Assembly: GCF_002118315.1 (NCBI RefSeq)
Contig: NZ_MTSZ01000003.1
Coordinates: forward strand, 62,001 to 126,000
Direction: 5' to 3'
DNA: 64,000 nucleotides
Origin: Kiloniella majae
GTDB lineage: Bacteria; Pseudomonadota; Alphaproteobacteria; Kiloniellales; Kiloniellaceae
In this document: one piece after another, positions 54,566 to 63,303 of the stretch
How the letters are laid out: every line of letters begins with the position of its first letter
How positions within the stretch are numbered: the stretch's first letter is position 1
Position numbers and translations under genes: made by a program
Notes under the pieces: generated by a model
Told to the model about the DNA's origin: nothing
Seen by the model: only the letters and a program-made list of their open reading frames with translations
The model's database searches: none

Positions 54566-55849
54566 ATGAGTGAAACAGCACAAGTCGTGGACATTACGGC
54601 ACACCAGGAAAAAAAAGATCTCTATGAAGTTGGGGAAATTCCCCCGATGGGACATGTACCAAAGCAGATGTATGCCTGGACCATTCGCCGGGAGCGTCAG
54701 GGTAATCCTGAGCAGGCGATGCAGGTTGAAGTCGTAGATATCCCAAAGCTAGAAAACAATGAAGTTCTTGTTCTCGTGATGGCGGCAGGCGTTAATTATA
54801 ACGGTGTCTGGGCTGGTCTTGGGAAGCCTATTTCAGTTTTTGATGTCCATAAGGAGCCCTATCACATTGCGGGATCTGATGCGTCCGGGATTGTCTGGGC
54901 TGTGGGGTCAAAAGTTACACGCTGGAAAGTTGGCGATGAAGTCATTGTTCATTGTAATCAGGATGACGGGGACGATGAAGAGTGCAATGGTGGTGATCCC
55001 ATGTTTTCTACCTCCCAACGTATTTGGGGTTACGAAACACCTGATGGATCTTTTGCGCAGTTCACGCGGGTCCAGTCTCAACAGCTTATGCATCGTCCCC
55101 GTCACCTGACATGGGAAGAGTCCGCTTGTTATACCCTGACCCTGGCAACGGCCTATCGCATGTTGTTCGGGCATCGTCCTCATATCTTGAGGCCGGGTCA
55201 TAATGTATTGGTTTGGGGGGCTTCTGGTGGTTTGGGCTCTATGGCTATCCAGTTAATTGCCACGGCCGGTGCAAATGCAATCGGTGTTATTTCTGATGAA
55301 ACCAAACGTGATTTTGTGATGTCTCTTGGTGCCAAGGGGGTTTTGAACCGCCGGGATTTCGATTGTTGGGGGCGCTTGCCCGAGGTGAATGATGTCGAAG
55401 GCTATAAGGATTATATGAAAGAGGTTCGTAAATTTGGTAAGGCAATCTGGGATATTACCGGCAAGGGTAATGATGTTGATTTTGTCTTTGAACATCCGGG
55501 CGAACAAACCTTCCCGGTAAGCTGTAACATCGTTAAGCGTGGGGGCATGGTTGTTTTTTGTGCTGGTACAACGGGCTTCAATCTGACGTTTGATGCGCGA
55601 TTTGTATGGATGCGTCAAAAGCGAATTCAGGGTAGTCACTTCGCCAATCTGAAACAGGCGTCCCAAGCAAATCAATTGGTTATTGAACAGCGTCTGGACC
55701 CTTGTATGTCAGAAGTCTTTTCATGGGATGATATCCCACGGGCACATACCAAGATGATGAACAATGAACACAAGCCTGGAAATATGGCTGTGTTAGTTCA
55801 GTCAACACGACCAGGGTTACGTACACTGGAAGATGTGATTGACGCTTAA
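54566..55849 (+). CDS. ccr: Crotonyl-CoA carboxylase/reductase
   Basis: Reductively carboxylates crotonyl-CoA with NADPH and CO2 to ethylmalonyl-CoA, the key enzyme of the ethylmalonyl-CoA pathway. The 427-residue protein is a zinc-less MDR: IPPMGHVPKQMYAWTIRRER N-terminus, VMAAGVNYNGVWAG, NADPH-binding VLVWGASGGLGSMAIQL and a C-terminal TGFNLTFDARFVWMRQKRIQG. Start chosen with AAGG six bases upstream; an ATG seven codons before (54545) is also possible. Divergent from ecm and ending at a structured terminator. Confidence 0.95.
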   Translation: MSETAQVVDITAHQEKKDLYEVGEIPPMGHVPKQMYAWTIRRERQGNPEQAMQVEVVDIPKLENNEVLVLVMAAGVNYNGVWAGLGKPISVFDVHKEPYHIAGSDASGIVWAVGSKVTRWKVGDEVIVHCNQDDGDDEECNGGDPMFSTSQRIWGYETPDGSFAQFTRVQSQQLMHRPRHLTWEESACYTLTLATAYRMLFGHRPHILRPGHNVLVWGASGGLGSMAIQLIATAGANAIGVISDETKRDFVMSLGAKGVLNRRDFDCWGRLPEVNDVEGYKDYMKEVRKFGKAIWDITGKGNDVDFVFEHPGEQTFPVSCNIVKRGGMVVFCAGTTGFNLTFDARFVWMRQKRIQGSHFANLKQASQANQLVIEQRLDPCMSEVFSWDDIPRAHTKMMNNEHKPGNMAVLVQSTRPGLRTLEDVIDA

Positions 55850-55860
55850 AGTTTCCTGCT

Positions 55861-55946
55861 GCCGATAAGTGTGATGGTTATGCAAATACGGGTGCATATC
55901 TCTGTCGCTCTTTGTGATAGAGGCGTTGCGCTTATCGGCCTTTTTT
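55861..55946 (+). terminator. Large branched terminator after ccr
   Basis: GCCGATAAG pairs exactly with CTTATCGGC 61 bases later, followed by CTTTTTTT. Between the arms lie two short helices (ATGCA/TGCAT and CTCT/AGAG), so the element could fold as a branched structure. It begins 11 bases after the ccr stop. Confidence 0.7.
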
Positions 55947-56057
55947 TATTGTTAGATCTTGTTCCGATAGATTTCTGCTCAGCTATTTGATCTCTGATAT
56001 TTGAGGGGCAGTTTCTTTGAGAATCTATGACTGGTTAATTCTATAAGAGGCAGAAAA

Positions 56058-57716
56058 ATGTCTGAAAACCATGTGTTTTTTTCTTGTTGTGAAAAAGCGA
56101 TTATCTCGGCCAAATCCTTGCAGGAGAAGGCGCGTGATTATTTGGTGAAGCAAACGACTGATGGTGATCGTATATCAGCAAGCTTAATCGAAGAGAACCA
56201 GTTTGCAGCCCATGGCTATGCCTGGATGGCGACGTATGTATCTGCATTGGAGAATATGCTGCTTTGGGCGCAGCGGTTGGATAATGAAGCTGAGTTTCGC
56301 GAACTCGAGCAGCTCATCCTCAAAATAGCCTTTGGCGAATATCTGTCTCAACTATCTGGTGGGATTGCAATTAGCCAGGTTGAAATCCTGCGTCCTCAGG
56401 ATTTGGGACTAGAAGAAACTGATGTATTCAATTTTCATACAGACGATGTCCGCGCGTTGATTGCGGACGGGAATACAAAAGACAACAGAAAAGCCTTGGC
56501 CGACCTGTTGGTGAATAGCCTTGAGAGCAAAGATTTCGGAGCTTTGGGGCTTGGTGATGAGACGCTGGAAATGGTCCGGGATCAGTTTGGAAAAGTCGCC
56601 GATGATTACAGTGATGCCGCCCATGAATGGCATTTGAAAGATGAGCTCATCCCGATAGAGGTTGTTGAGCAACTGGCGGAGTTAGGTATTTTTGGGTTAA
56701 CGGTTCCCGAAGAATATGGTGGCCTTGGCATGGGGAAAACGGCGATGTGTGTCGTGACCGAAGAGCTATCCCGTGGTTACATAGGCTTAGGATCTTTGGG
56801 AACACGGTCAGAAATCGCTGCTGAACTCATTCGCTTGGGCGGCACGGAAGAGCAAAAGCAAAAGTGGCTCCCTCAGATTTCGTTGGGTGAGGTTTTACCG
56901 ACAGCTGTTTTTACTGAACCCAATACTGGATCAGATTTAGGATCCTTAAAAGCACGGGCAGTACTATCGGGAGATTGCTATAAAATAACAGGTAATAAGA
57001 CCTGGATTACACATGCTTCGCGAAGTGACATCATGACCTTGCTGGCAAGAACCAATCCGGATGAGCCTGGTTATAAAGGTCTTTCCATGTTTATTGCGGA
57101 AAAGCCCCGGGGAAATGAGAACGAAGATTTTCCGGCTGAAGGCATGACCGGTGGCGAAATTAAGGTACTGGGTTATCGCGGCATGAAAGAATACGAACTT
57201 GGCTTTGATGGTTTTGAAGTCAAAAAAGAAAATTTGCTCGGGGCTGAGGAAGGGCAAGGGTTCAAGCAACTAATGGCAACTTTTGAATCAGCAAGAATTC
57301 AAACAGCTGCCAGAGCTGTTGGGGTTGCGCAGTGTGCTATGGAACTCGGGATGCAATATGCGCACGATCGTATCCAGTTTGGCAAATCACTGTACAATTT
57401 CCCCAGAGTTTACGGAAAACTGGTTTGGATGGCTGTCGAAACCATGATTGCGCGTCAATTGACCTATGCTTCAGCACGGGAGAAAGATTCGGATCGTCGC
57501 TGTGATATCGAAGCCGGCATGGCTAAGTTACTCGGGGCGCGGGTTGCATGGTCTAATGCAGATAACGCACTGCAGATTCACGGCGGCAATGGTTATGCGG
57601 AAGAATATAAAATCAGCCGTGTTCTGTGCGACGCACGGATTTTGAACATTTTTGAAGGTGCCGCAGAAATTCAGGCACAGGTTATTGCGCGTGGGCTTTT
57701 ATCTAGTCGTAATTAA
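56058..57716 (+). CDS. mcd: Acyl-CoA dehydrogenase, methylsuccinyl-CoA dehydrogenase type
   Basis: Oxidises a short-chain acyl-CoA with FAD and passes electrons to ETF. At 552 residues it has a roughly 150-residue N-terminal extension before the usual acyl-CoA dehydrogenase domains, the form seen in methylsuccinyl-CoA dehydrogenase. The core has GLTVPEEYGGLGMGK, FTEPNTGSDLGSLKARA, KTWITHASRSD, and the C-terminal IHGGNGYAEEYKISRVLCD. The neighbours ccr and ecm supply the matching pathway. An AGAGGC site precedes the start. Confidence 0.88.
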   Translation: MSENHVFFSCCEKAIISAKSLQEKARDYLVKQTTDGDRISASLIEENQFAAHGYAWMATYVSALENMLLWAQRLDNEAEFRELEQLILKIAFGEYLSQLSGGIAISQVEILRPQDLGLEETDVFNFHTDDVRALIADGNTKDNRKALADLLVNSLESKDFGALGLGDETLEMVRDQFGKVADDYSDAAHEWHLKDELIPIEVVEQLAELGIFGLTVPEEYGGLGMGKTAMCVVTEELSRGYIGLGSLGTRSEIAAELIRLGGTEEQKQKWLPQISLGEVLPTAVFTEPNTGSDLGSLKARAVLSGDCYKITGNKTWITHASRSDIMTLLARTNPDEPGYKGLSMFIAEKPRGNENEDFPAEGMTGGEIKVLGYRGMKEYELGFDGFEVKKENLLGAEEGQGFKQLMATFESARIQTAARAVGVAQCAMELGMQYAHDRIQFGKSLYNFPRVYGKLVWMAVETMIARQLTYASAREKDSDRRCDIEAGMAKLLGARVAWSNADNALQIHGGNGYAEEYKISRVLCDARILNIFEGAAEIQAQVIARGLLSSRN

Positions 57717-57739
57717 GTTGCCTTTTAATTTCGCGATCC

Positions 57740-58615
57740 TCATCCCTGATCGATTATCCCAACCATTCTTTTGATGTCTTCAGGACTTTGCCCCTGATCT
57801 CTGAGTTCTCTGATGGCGAGGGCATTGTGTCGTTTTGCGAGCCGATTTCCTTCTTCATCGTGGATCAGATCATGGTGGTGCCAGATTGGAACCGGTAACT
57901 TTAGCAGGGCCTGCAGAAGTCTGTGAATATGAGTGGCTTCGTAGAGATCTGTGCCTCGAGTGATACAGGAAATGTTTTGGAGCGCATCATCAACGGTAAC
58001 AGATAGATGGTAGCTTGTGTGAATGTCTTTTCTGGCAAGGACAACATCGCCAAAAATTTCTGGTGTTGCCTTGATCTTTCCTCTTCTTACATCCTGCCAG
58101 TATAATTCACCTGCTAGGTTACAAGCCTGTGCCATGTCCAAACGTAGGGCGTAGCTGTCTCCCTGTGTTATACGCTTCTCTCTTTGTGCCAAGGATAGGT
58201 TTCTGCACGTTCCAGGATAAATTATCCCATCTGGCCCGTGCGGTGCACGGCCAGACTGCTGGACTTCGTTTTGAATTTCTTTGCGTGTACAAAAACAGGG
58301 ATAGAGAAGATTCTGGCTATGTAATTTTGTGAGAGCCTTATGGTACTCATCCATATGTTCAGATTGAATACGCGGAGGCTCAGGCCATTTCAAGCCGAGC
58401 CATGAAAGATCTTTGTAAATCGCTTCCGTGAATTCCTTGCGGCATCGCGTGGTGTCTATATCTTCTATTCGCAGAATAAACCGAGCACCGTGTTCTCGCG
58501 CTTGCACCCAGCTAAAGAGGGCGGAATAAGCATGCCCTAGATGGAGATGCCCGCTGGGCGAAGGCGCAAAACGAAAGATCTGTTGGGGCAATGTTGTCAC
58601 CAAAGGAGTAGTCAT
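57740..58615 (-). CDS. gluQ: Glutamyl-Q tRNA(Asp) synthetase (GluQRS)
   Basis: Attaches glutamate to the queuosine base of tRNA-Asp; a short paralog of glutamyl-tRNA synthetase without an anticodon-binding domain. The 291 residues keep RFAPSPSGHLHLGHAYSA (HIGH motif), the zinc Cys pair in CFCTRKEIQ and YPGTC, and a KMSKS-like RLAKRHNAL. The start gives the conserved N-terminus; no clear ribosome-binding site is present. It is divergent from the glycosylase gene by 40 bases. Confidence 0.93.
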   Translation of the reverse strand: MTTPLVTTLPQQIFRFAPSPSGHLHLGHAYSALFSWVQAREHGARFILRIEDIDTTRCRKEFTEAIYKDLSWLGLKWPEPPRIQSEHMDEYHKALTKLHSQNLLYPCFCTRKEIQNEVQQSGRAPHGPDGIIYPGTCRNLSLAQREKRITQGDSYALRLDMAQACNLAGELYWQDVRRGKIKATPEIFGDVVLARKDIHTSYHLSVTVDDALQNISCITRGTDLYEATHIHRLLQALLKLPVPIWHHHDLIHDEEGNRLAKRHNALAIRELRDQGQSPEDIKRMVGIIDQG

Positions 58616-58655
58616 CAAATGGAATGTGCATTGAGAAGAGGGAAAAAGTCCAGTC

Positions 58656-59285
58656 GTGAGTGATAAAATAATACCGGATGAAGCTTTACGTGCTCCCTTG
58701 GAAGCGCTTTCCAAACAAGATCCTGATCTAGCCAAAGCATATCTTGAATGTGGTTTACCGCCAACACGATCGCAGGATGCCGGGTTTAATGGCTTGGTTG
58801 GGATGATTATTTCCCAACAGGTTTCTGTGCAATCGGCAAAGGCTATTCTGGGGAGGTTGCTGGGGCAGGTTGGCGAGATCACGCCGGAAAACATTTTGGC
58901 TTTGGATGATGATGATATGAAAGCGGCAGGTCTGAGCCGGCCAAAACAACGTTATACGCGAGGGCTGGCAGAAGATGTTTTGGCGGGACGCTTAAAGCTG
59001 GAACGTTTATCTGATATGTCGGATGATGATGTTGTTGATCACTTGATACAAGCCAAGGGTATCGGACGGTGGACATGCGAAGTGTATCTTCTGTTTGCTT
59101 TGAAGCGTCCGGACATTATGCCTGCTGCAGATCTGGCTTTGCAAGAAGCTATGAAGCATCTGAAAAACTTGAAAAGCCGCCCATCGCCTAAGGAAATGTA
59201 TGAGCTTTCTGAAGGTTGGCGCCCCTATCGGAGTGCCGGTGCCCGGTTTTTATGGCACTATTATCGCCACGCTGGTATCGCCTGA
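58656..59285 (+). CDS. DNA-3-methyladenine glycosylase II (AlkA-like, HhH-GPD)
   Basis: A 209-residue base-excision glycosylase that removes alkylated purines. It has the helix-hairpin-helix LIQAKGIGRWTCEVYLLF and the catalytic Asp in MPAADLAL. QDAGFNGLVGMIISQQVS is the conserved N-terminal helix. The N-terminal domain of E. coli AlkA is absent, as in the shorter family members. The start is GTG. Divergent from gluQ. Confidence 0.92.
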   Translation: MSDKIIPDEALRAPLEALSKQDPDLAKAYLECGLPPTRSQDAGFNGLVGMIISQQVSVQSAKAILGRLLGQVGEITPENILALDDDDMKAAGLSRPKQRYTRGLAEDVLAGRLKLERLSDMSDDDVVDHLIQAKGIGRWTCEVYLLFALKRPDIMPAADLALQEAMKHLKNLKSRPSPKEMYELSEGWRPYRSAGARFLWHYYRHAGIA

Positions 59286-59410
59286 TTTTAGAGATTTTAA
59301 CTTCTTTAGATGGCTCTATTGTTGAGAATTTGTTAACCATTTGGCTAAAATAGATGACCTGCAGAAAAAAATCGTGTAAAAGTAGGTAGTTATTCATGGG
59401 GGGCATGTAA

Positions 59411-60085
59411 ATGTCAGAGGTAACATTAACTGGACCTCGTCACGAGCCGAGCTCGGGTGGGCCAGCAAAAGAACTAATAATCATGCTGCATGGTCTTGGT
59501 GCAGATGGGCAGGATTTAATTGGTCTTGCGCCTTATTTTGCGAATGCTCTGCCCGATGCTGCAATTGTTTCTCCTGATGCGCATCAACCTTGTGATATGG
59601 CCCCTATGGGACGTCAGTGGTTCAGTTTGATGAGCAGGGATCGCGATCTTATTCTCGATGGAATTCAAAAAGCCGCACCTATCGTGCAAGCTTTCATTGA
59701 TGAAGAAATGGCGCGCTATAAATTGCCGCCGGAACGTGTGTTCCTTATGGGGTTTTCCCAAGGAGCCATGATGGCCTACCATCTCGGGTTCCGACAAAAA
59801 TCGCCGCTTGCCGGCATGATGTGCTTTTCCGGTATGCTGGTTGCGCCGGATTTACTTAAGGACGAGCTATCAAGCAAATGTCCAGTACTGGCGATCCACG
59901 GTGATCAGGATGAAGTGGTGCCCCCAGAAGCTCTACCTGCGGCTGTTGAAGCTATGACAGAGCATGAGATTACTGTTTATCAAGAAATGATCTCCAAGCT
60001 TGGACATGGCATTGATGAAAACGGTATTCGAATGGGTGTCGGGTTTGTAACTGAAATTCTCGGCTATGCTGTTAAAGATGAGTAG
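59411..60085 (+). CDS. Alpha/beta hydrolase, carboxylesterase/phospholipase type
   Basis: A 224-residue serine esterase of the YpfH/carboxylesterase 2 group. The nucleophile elbow is GFSQGAM, the catalytic Asp is in HGDQDEVVPPE and the His in GHGIDENGI; the oxyanion region is MLHGLGADGQDL. Cytoplasmic, no signal peptide. Stand-alone; substrate unknown. A strong terminator follows. Confidence 0.92.
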   Translation: MSEVTLTGPRHEPSSGGPAKELIIMLHGLGADGQDLIGLAPYFANALPDAAIVSPDAHQPCDMAPMGRQWFSLMSRDRDLILDGIQKAAPIVQAFIDEEMARYKLPPERVFLMGFSQGAMMAYHLGFRQKSPLAGMMCFSGMLVAPDLLKDELSSKCPVLAIHGDQDEVVPPEALPAAVEAMTEHEITVYQEMISKLGHGIDENGIRMGVGFVTEILGYAVKDE

Positions 60086-60121
60086 GCTTCGAAAAACGCA
60101 CTTTTTGCGGTGTTGAACAAG

Positions 60122-60154
60122 GGCTCTTTTTCGTGCTGAAAAAGAGCCTTTTTT
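60122..60154 (+). terminator. Terminator after the esterase gene
   Basis: Perfect 11-base arms GGCTCTTTTTC / GAAAAAGAGCC, five-base loop, then six Ts. It starts 36 bases after the stop codon. Confidence 0.92.
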
Positions 60155-60351
60155 GTATCCGATCGATTGCAGTTTTATGAATTGAATTATGACAGTTGAA
60201 TCTGAATTTTGTGTTTCTTTTGTTACTCTGACACAAAATGTTGTATGTTGGTGAAAAGAGCATTACTTTTAAATAGATACTTCAGTATCGTTCGGTTTAG
60301 GTGCTTTGGTATCATTCGCCCTGGTGTTTTGAGATCCCACGGAGGAAAAAC

Positions 60352-60933
60352 GTGGTTTCCTTTTCAGCTAATCCGGCGTTGGTCCTAAACGCGGACTTTC
60401 GTCCACTCAGTTACTTCCCCCTTTCTCTCTTGTCCTGGCAAGATGCCATCAAAGCTGTGTTTCTTGACCGGGTTCAGATTGTTTCTGAATATGAGAGCGA
60501 GGTTCATTCGCCGTCGTTCCAAATGCGTATTCCAAGTGTTGTGGCCCTTAGGAGTTACGTTGAAATGGATCGGCGTCCGGCATTTACGCGTTTTAATGTA
60601 TTTTTACGAGATGCATTTACCTGCCAATATTGTGGCGTGCAGGAGGCTTCTGAATATCTGACCTTTGATCACGTCATTCCCCGGTGTCAGGGGGGCGGCA
60701 CGTCATGGGAAAATATTATTACAGCCTGTCAGTCTTGCAATCTGTCCAAGGGGGGGCGGTCACCATCAGAAGCTCGGATGATGTTGAAATCCTGGCCTCG
60801 TTGCCCGACTGTGCATGAACTTAACCAGAATGGTCGTGGTTTCCCGCCAAATTACCTTCACGAAAGCTGGCACGATTTTCTATATTGGGATGCTGAACTT
60901 GAGCGGGATAACGGCTCTTTGTGTCTGGATTGA
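60352..60933 (+). CDS. HNH endonuclease domain protein
   Basis: A 193-residue protein with one HNH nuclease domain: FTCQYCGV, the LTFDHVIPRCQGGGTSWENI core and CQSCNLSKGGRS; the four zinc cysteines are intact. The N-terminal 75 residues (ALVLNADFRPLSYFPL) match a chromosomal family found widely in alphaproteobacteria. The GTG start has GGAGG six bases upstream. It is not beside restriction or phage genes, so a housekeeping or DNA-processing role is more likely than defence. Confidence 0.9.
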   Translation: MVSFSANPALVLNADFRPLSYFPLSLLSWQDAIKAVFLDRVQIVSEYESEVHSPSFQMRIPSVVALRSYVEMDRRPAFTRFNVFLRDAFTCQYCGVQEASEYLTFDHVIPRCQGGGTSWENIITACQSCNLSKGGRSPSEARMMLKSWPRCPTVHELNQNGRGFPPNYLHESWHDFLYWDAELERDNGSLCLD

Positions 60934-60983
60934 TTAGTGGGTGCTGTGCTCGGGCATTGAAATGAAGCTGTTGTGCAACAGGC

Positions 60984-61493
60984 CTATTTGCTTGCCTTGA
61001 TTGTCCATAAGCAGAAGAAGGCCAGAGACAGTGATATAATTATGTTGTACCCCGCCATTGATATGCCAAAGAGTTCCCAAGGCACAACATCACAACGCAC
61101 AATTGGCTGGTCCATAAGCTGGCTTGTCAGGTCTTCTATAGATGCAGATAGATCAAGAGCATCGCCCTGACACTCACTGGTGCCTTCCCACCACTGTTTT
61201 TCTACACCAACGTGAAAGCCAGCAATGCCAGCGCCAGCAAGAAATGACAAACTGCTTGCGCCAAGTGTCAATCGGGCGAAGCTTGGATGCTTCCTTAGAA
61301 TCCAGGCCAACAGGGCGAAACCTGTCGCGACAACATAGGCCCAGCGTTGATACATACAGAGAACACAGGGATAAAGGCCGCCAATATATTGGAATGCTAA
61401 GGCGGTCCCCAGAACGGCTGCACTGGATGCAATGGCAACCAGTGCCATTGATCCTGTTTTGATATCTTTAACAATCTCGATAAGTGCAGCCAT
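60984..61493 (-). CDS. dsbB: Disulfide bond formation protein B
   Basis: Inner-membrane quinone-linked oxidase that reoxidises DsbA. The 169-residue protein has four membrane helices, the first redox pair CVLC in YPCVLCMYQRWAYV, and the second periplasmic pair of cysteines in SECQGD and VRCDVVP. No dsbA gene is adjacent. Downstream of the VTT protein on the same strand with only 19 bases between, so probably co-transcribed. Confidence 0.93.
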   Translation of the reverse strand: MAALIEIVKDIKTGSMALVAIASSAAVLGTALAFQYIGGLYPCVLCMYQRWAYVVATGFALLAWILRKHPSFARLTLGASSLSFLAGAGIAGFHVGVEKQWWEGTSECQGDALDLSASIEDLTSQLMDQPIVRCDVVPWELFGISMAGYNIIISLSLAFFCLWTIKASK

Positions 61494-61512
61494 TTTTGCT
61501 GACCTGTAGTTT

Positions 61513-62094
61513 TTAGAGAAGATACTTCAAGGCAACGAAGCCGCCGATCAGTAGTATGCAGAAGATTGTGGCAAGAATATTGAGGTATTTCTCAATAAAT
61601 ATTCTTATGGGTTGTCCGAAATACCATAAAAGTCCTGCGACAAAAAAGAACCGGAGCCCACGGGCACCAAGAGAAGATATACTGAAAACAGTAAAGTTAA
61701 GCTCAAAAAATCCAGAAGCAATCGTAATTACCTTGTAGGGGAAAGGTGTTACCCCTGCGATAAATACGATCCAGGCGCCCCAGTCGTTATATCGTGTTCT
61801 GAAATCCTCCAGATACTCTGTCTTTCCGTAGAACTCTATGATTGGTTGTCCAATAGATTCAAACAGGAAGGCACCAATTCCATAGCCAAACATCCCCCCC
61901 AAAACAGAAGCGATTGTGGCAACAAGGGCTATTTTCCAGGCTTGATCACGTGCCGCCAAGACCATTGGAATAATCAAAATGTCCGGTGGAATTGGAAAAA
62001 CTGAACTTTCAATAAAGGCGATAAAGCCAAGAGCTAAAAGCGCATGCGGGTGCGCTGCGAGACCCATGGTCCAGTTATAAAGGCTACGAAACAC
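61513..62094 (-). CDS. DedA/YqaA-like (VTT) membrane protein
   Basis: A 193-residue polytopic membrane protein of the YqaA subgroup of the DedA superfamily, with SSVFPIPPDILIIPMVLA and VTPFPYKVITIASGFFELN as the paired motif regions and about four hydrophobic helices. Family members are implicated in carrier-lipid recycling and membrane homeostasis. It precedes dsbB. This is the second VTT protein in the window. Confidence 0.9.
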   Translation of the reverse strand: MFRSLYNWTMGLAAHPHALLALGFIAFIESSVFPIPPDILIIPMVLAARDQAWKIALVATIASVLGGMFGYGIGAFLFESIGQPIIEFYGKTEYLEDFRTRYNDWGAWIVFIAGVTPFPYKVITIASGFFELNFTVFSISSLGARGLRFFFVAGLLWYFGQPIRIFIEKYLNILATIFCILLIGGFVALKYLL

Positions 62095-62156
62095 GGTGAG
62101 CTTCCTTTTGTTAGTCAGGAAGCGAAGAAAACAGGACTAAAGCGTGAAGGTCAAGC

Positions 62157-62190
62157 AGAGATACGAGGTAAGAGGGTACGCCGTATCTCT
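62157..62190. repeat. 9-base inverted repeat between csp gene and the VTT gene
   Basis: AGAGATACG pairs with CGTATCTCT across a 16-base spacer; there is no T-tract. Could be a weak terminator, an RNA hairpin or an operator in front of the VTT-dsbB operon. Confidence 0.5.
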
Positions 62191-62247
62191 AACTCTTAAG
62201 GAATGTGGTTCCTAAGTTGCTTTGATGCTGACCAAGATGAGCAGTAT

Positions 62248-62754
62248 TCATTCAAGGAGCTGAACAATTGTTGCTAAGGGGCCTTTGTCGCCATCCTCGG
62301 TTTCCATCTTGATACGTTGATTCTGGGCGACGCGGTAAATGCCTGATCGCTCTAGAATTCGTGCAGAAATAAAAATATCCCTGCTGCCATCATCTGGTGA
62401 AACAAATCCATAGCCTTTGTCGGCATTGAAAAATTTCACAATACCTTCGATGGTTGGCTCGCCACTTTCACTGCCCGGGGGCGGTGGCGGTTCCGGCATG
62501 GATTCGACACTGTGAATGTGTTTGACCTGCAGTCCTTTATCACCGTTAGTCAGATCACAGATTAGTTCAGCCCCTTCGGGCAAAGATCGGTGTCCTGCTT
62601 TTTCTAAAACGGATATATGAAGGAATGCGTCGGGTAATTCTTCCCCGGCCTGGACAAATCCAAAGCCTTTAGTGGCATTAAACCACTTTACGCGTGCCTG
62701 TATGTCAGGCATCTCATTTTCTGTTTGATCTACTATTACACTGGTATCCAACAT
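62248..62754 (-). CDS. Protein with two cold-shock domains
   Basis: A 168-residue protein with two CSD domains: residues about 17-83 (VKWFNATKGFGFV) and 102-166 (VKFFNADKGYGFV), joined by a Pro/Glu/Ser-rich linker. Both RNP1-like KGFGF/KGYGF motifs are intact. Duplicate-CSD proteins are a known alphaproteobacterial form of RNA chaperone. A CtrA-type box lies about 160 bases upstream. Confidence 0.93.
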   Translation of the reverse strand: MLDTSVIVDQTENEMPDIQARVKWFNATKGFGFVQAGEELPDAFLHISVLEKAGHRSLPEGAELICDLTNGDKGLQVKHIHSVESMPEPPPPPGSESGEPTIEGIVKFFNADKGYGFVSPDDGSRDIFISARILERSGIYRVAQNQRIKMETEDGDKGPLATIVQLLE

Positions 62755-63077
62755 GGCGCACGGTTGCTCCAGACTAACCTAAATGTAGAACTCAAATATA
62801 ACCCCTCCCGAGGGTGTAATTTGAGCTTTTGGGGGAAATTTTATGATTTATGGGCGGCCATTATTTATGAAATTCTTCCCCCCAAGAAAGAGGCCGTTTA
62901 AACTAATAGTAACCTTAATCAATGGTTAAGTTCTAGTCATAGTTTACTAAAATTCATCTGGAAAAGCAAAAACCCCGGATTTCTGTGTTATTTTTGTGCC
63001 TAATTTTAGATAAATTATAAAAATGAAATCGAGGCTTGCCAAAGGCGTAAGCATCAGTAATATGCGCATCCACAAGT
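62755..63077. other. Intergenic region between csp gene and tRNA-Leu
   Basis: A divergent 323-base gap, AT-rich, with a long leader possible for the cold-shock gene (cold-shock mRNAs often have one). It holds the exact TTAA-N7-TTAA at 62915-62929. A weak promoter candidate for the tRNA is TTGCCA at 63036 and TAATAT at 63058. No gene seen. Confidence 0.55.
62915..62929. promoter_or_regulatory. Candidate CtrA-binding site upstream of csp
   Basis: Exact TTAA-N7-TTAA (spacer TCAATGG), 160 bases before the start of the double cold-shock gene and 148 bases before tRNA-Leu. Chance occurrence in AT-rich DNA is possible. Confidence 0.4.
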
Positions 63078-63162
63078 GCCCCCGTGGCGGAATTGGTAGA
63101 CGCGCGTGACTCAAAATCTCGTATCTTCGGATGTGCCTGTTCGACTCAGGCCGGGGGCACCA
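63078..63162 (+). tRNA. tRNA-Leu (anticodon CAA)
   Basis: A class II tRNA with long variable arm. Acceptor strands GCCCCCG (63078-63084) and CGGGGGC (63152-63158) pair perfectly, discriminator A, encoded CCA. D loop GGCGGAATTGGTAGACGC; anticodon loop CTCAAAA reads CAA; the anticodon stem CGTGA/TCTCG has one U-U mismatch in the middle. T arm CCTGTTCGACTCAGG. Confidence 0.95.
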
Positions 63163-63303
63163 TTTATTTCCGCAAATCGCCGTTGAATAGGCGTTTAGAT
63201 TCGTTTCTTCGACAGCGGACTCACCCAGCAACATTATAAATTTAAATTTCAGTGGAATTGGGAAAGTATTCCCTTTGTTTCCTTGAGGTTGGGAGAGGTT
63301 TAA

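Noticed and set aside
60352-60933. HNH nuclease as a defence or mobile-element gene
   Set aside because: No restriction, phage, toxin or recombination genes nearby; flanks are housekeeping and the N-terminus matches a chromosomal family.
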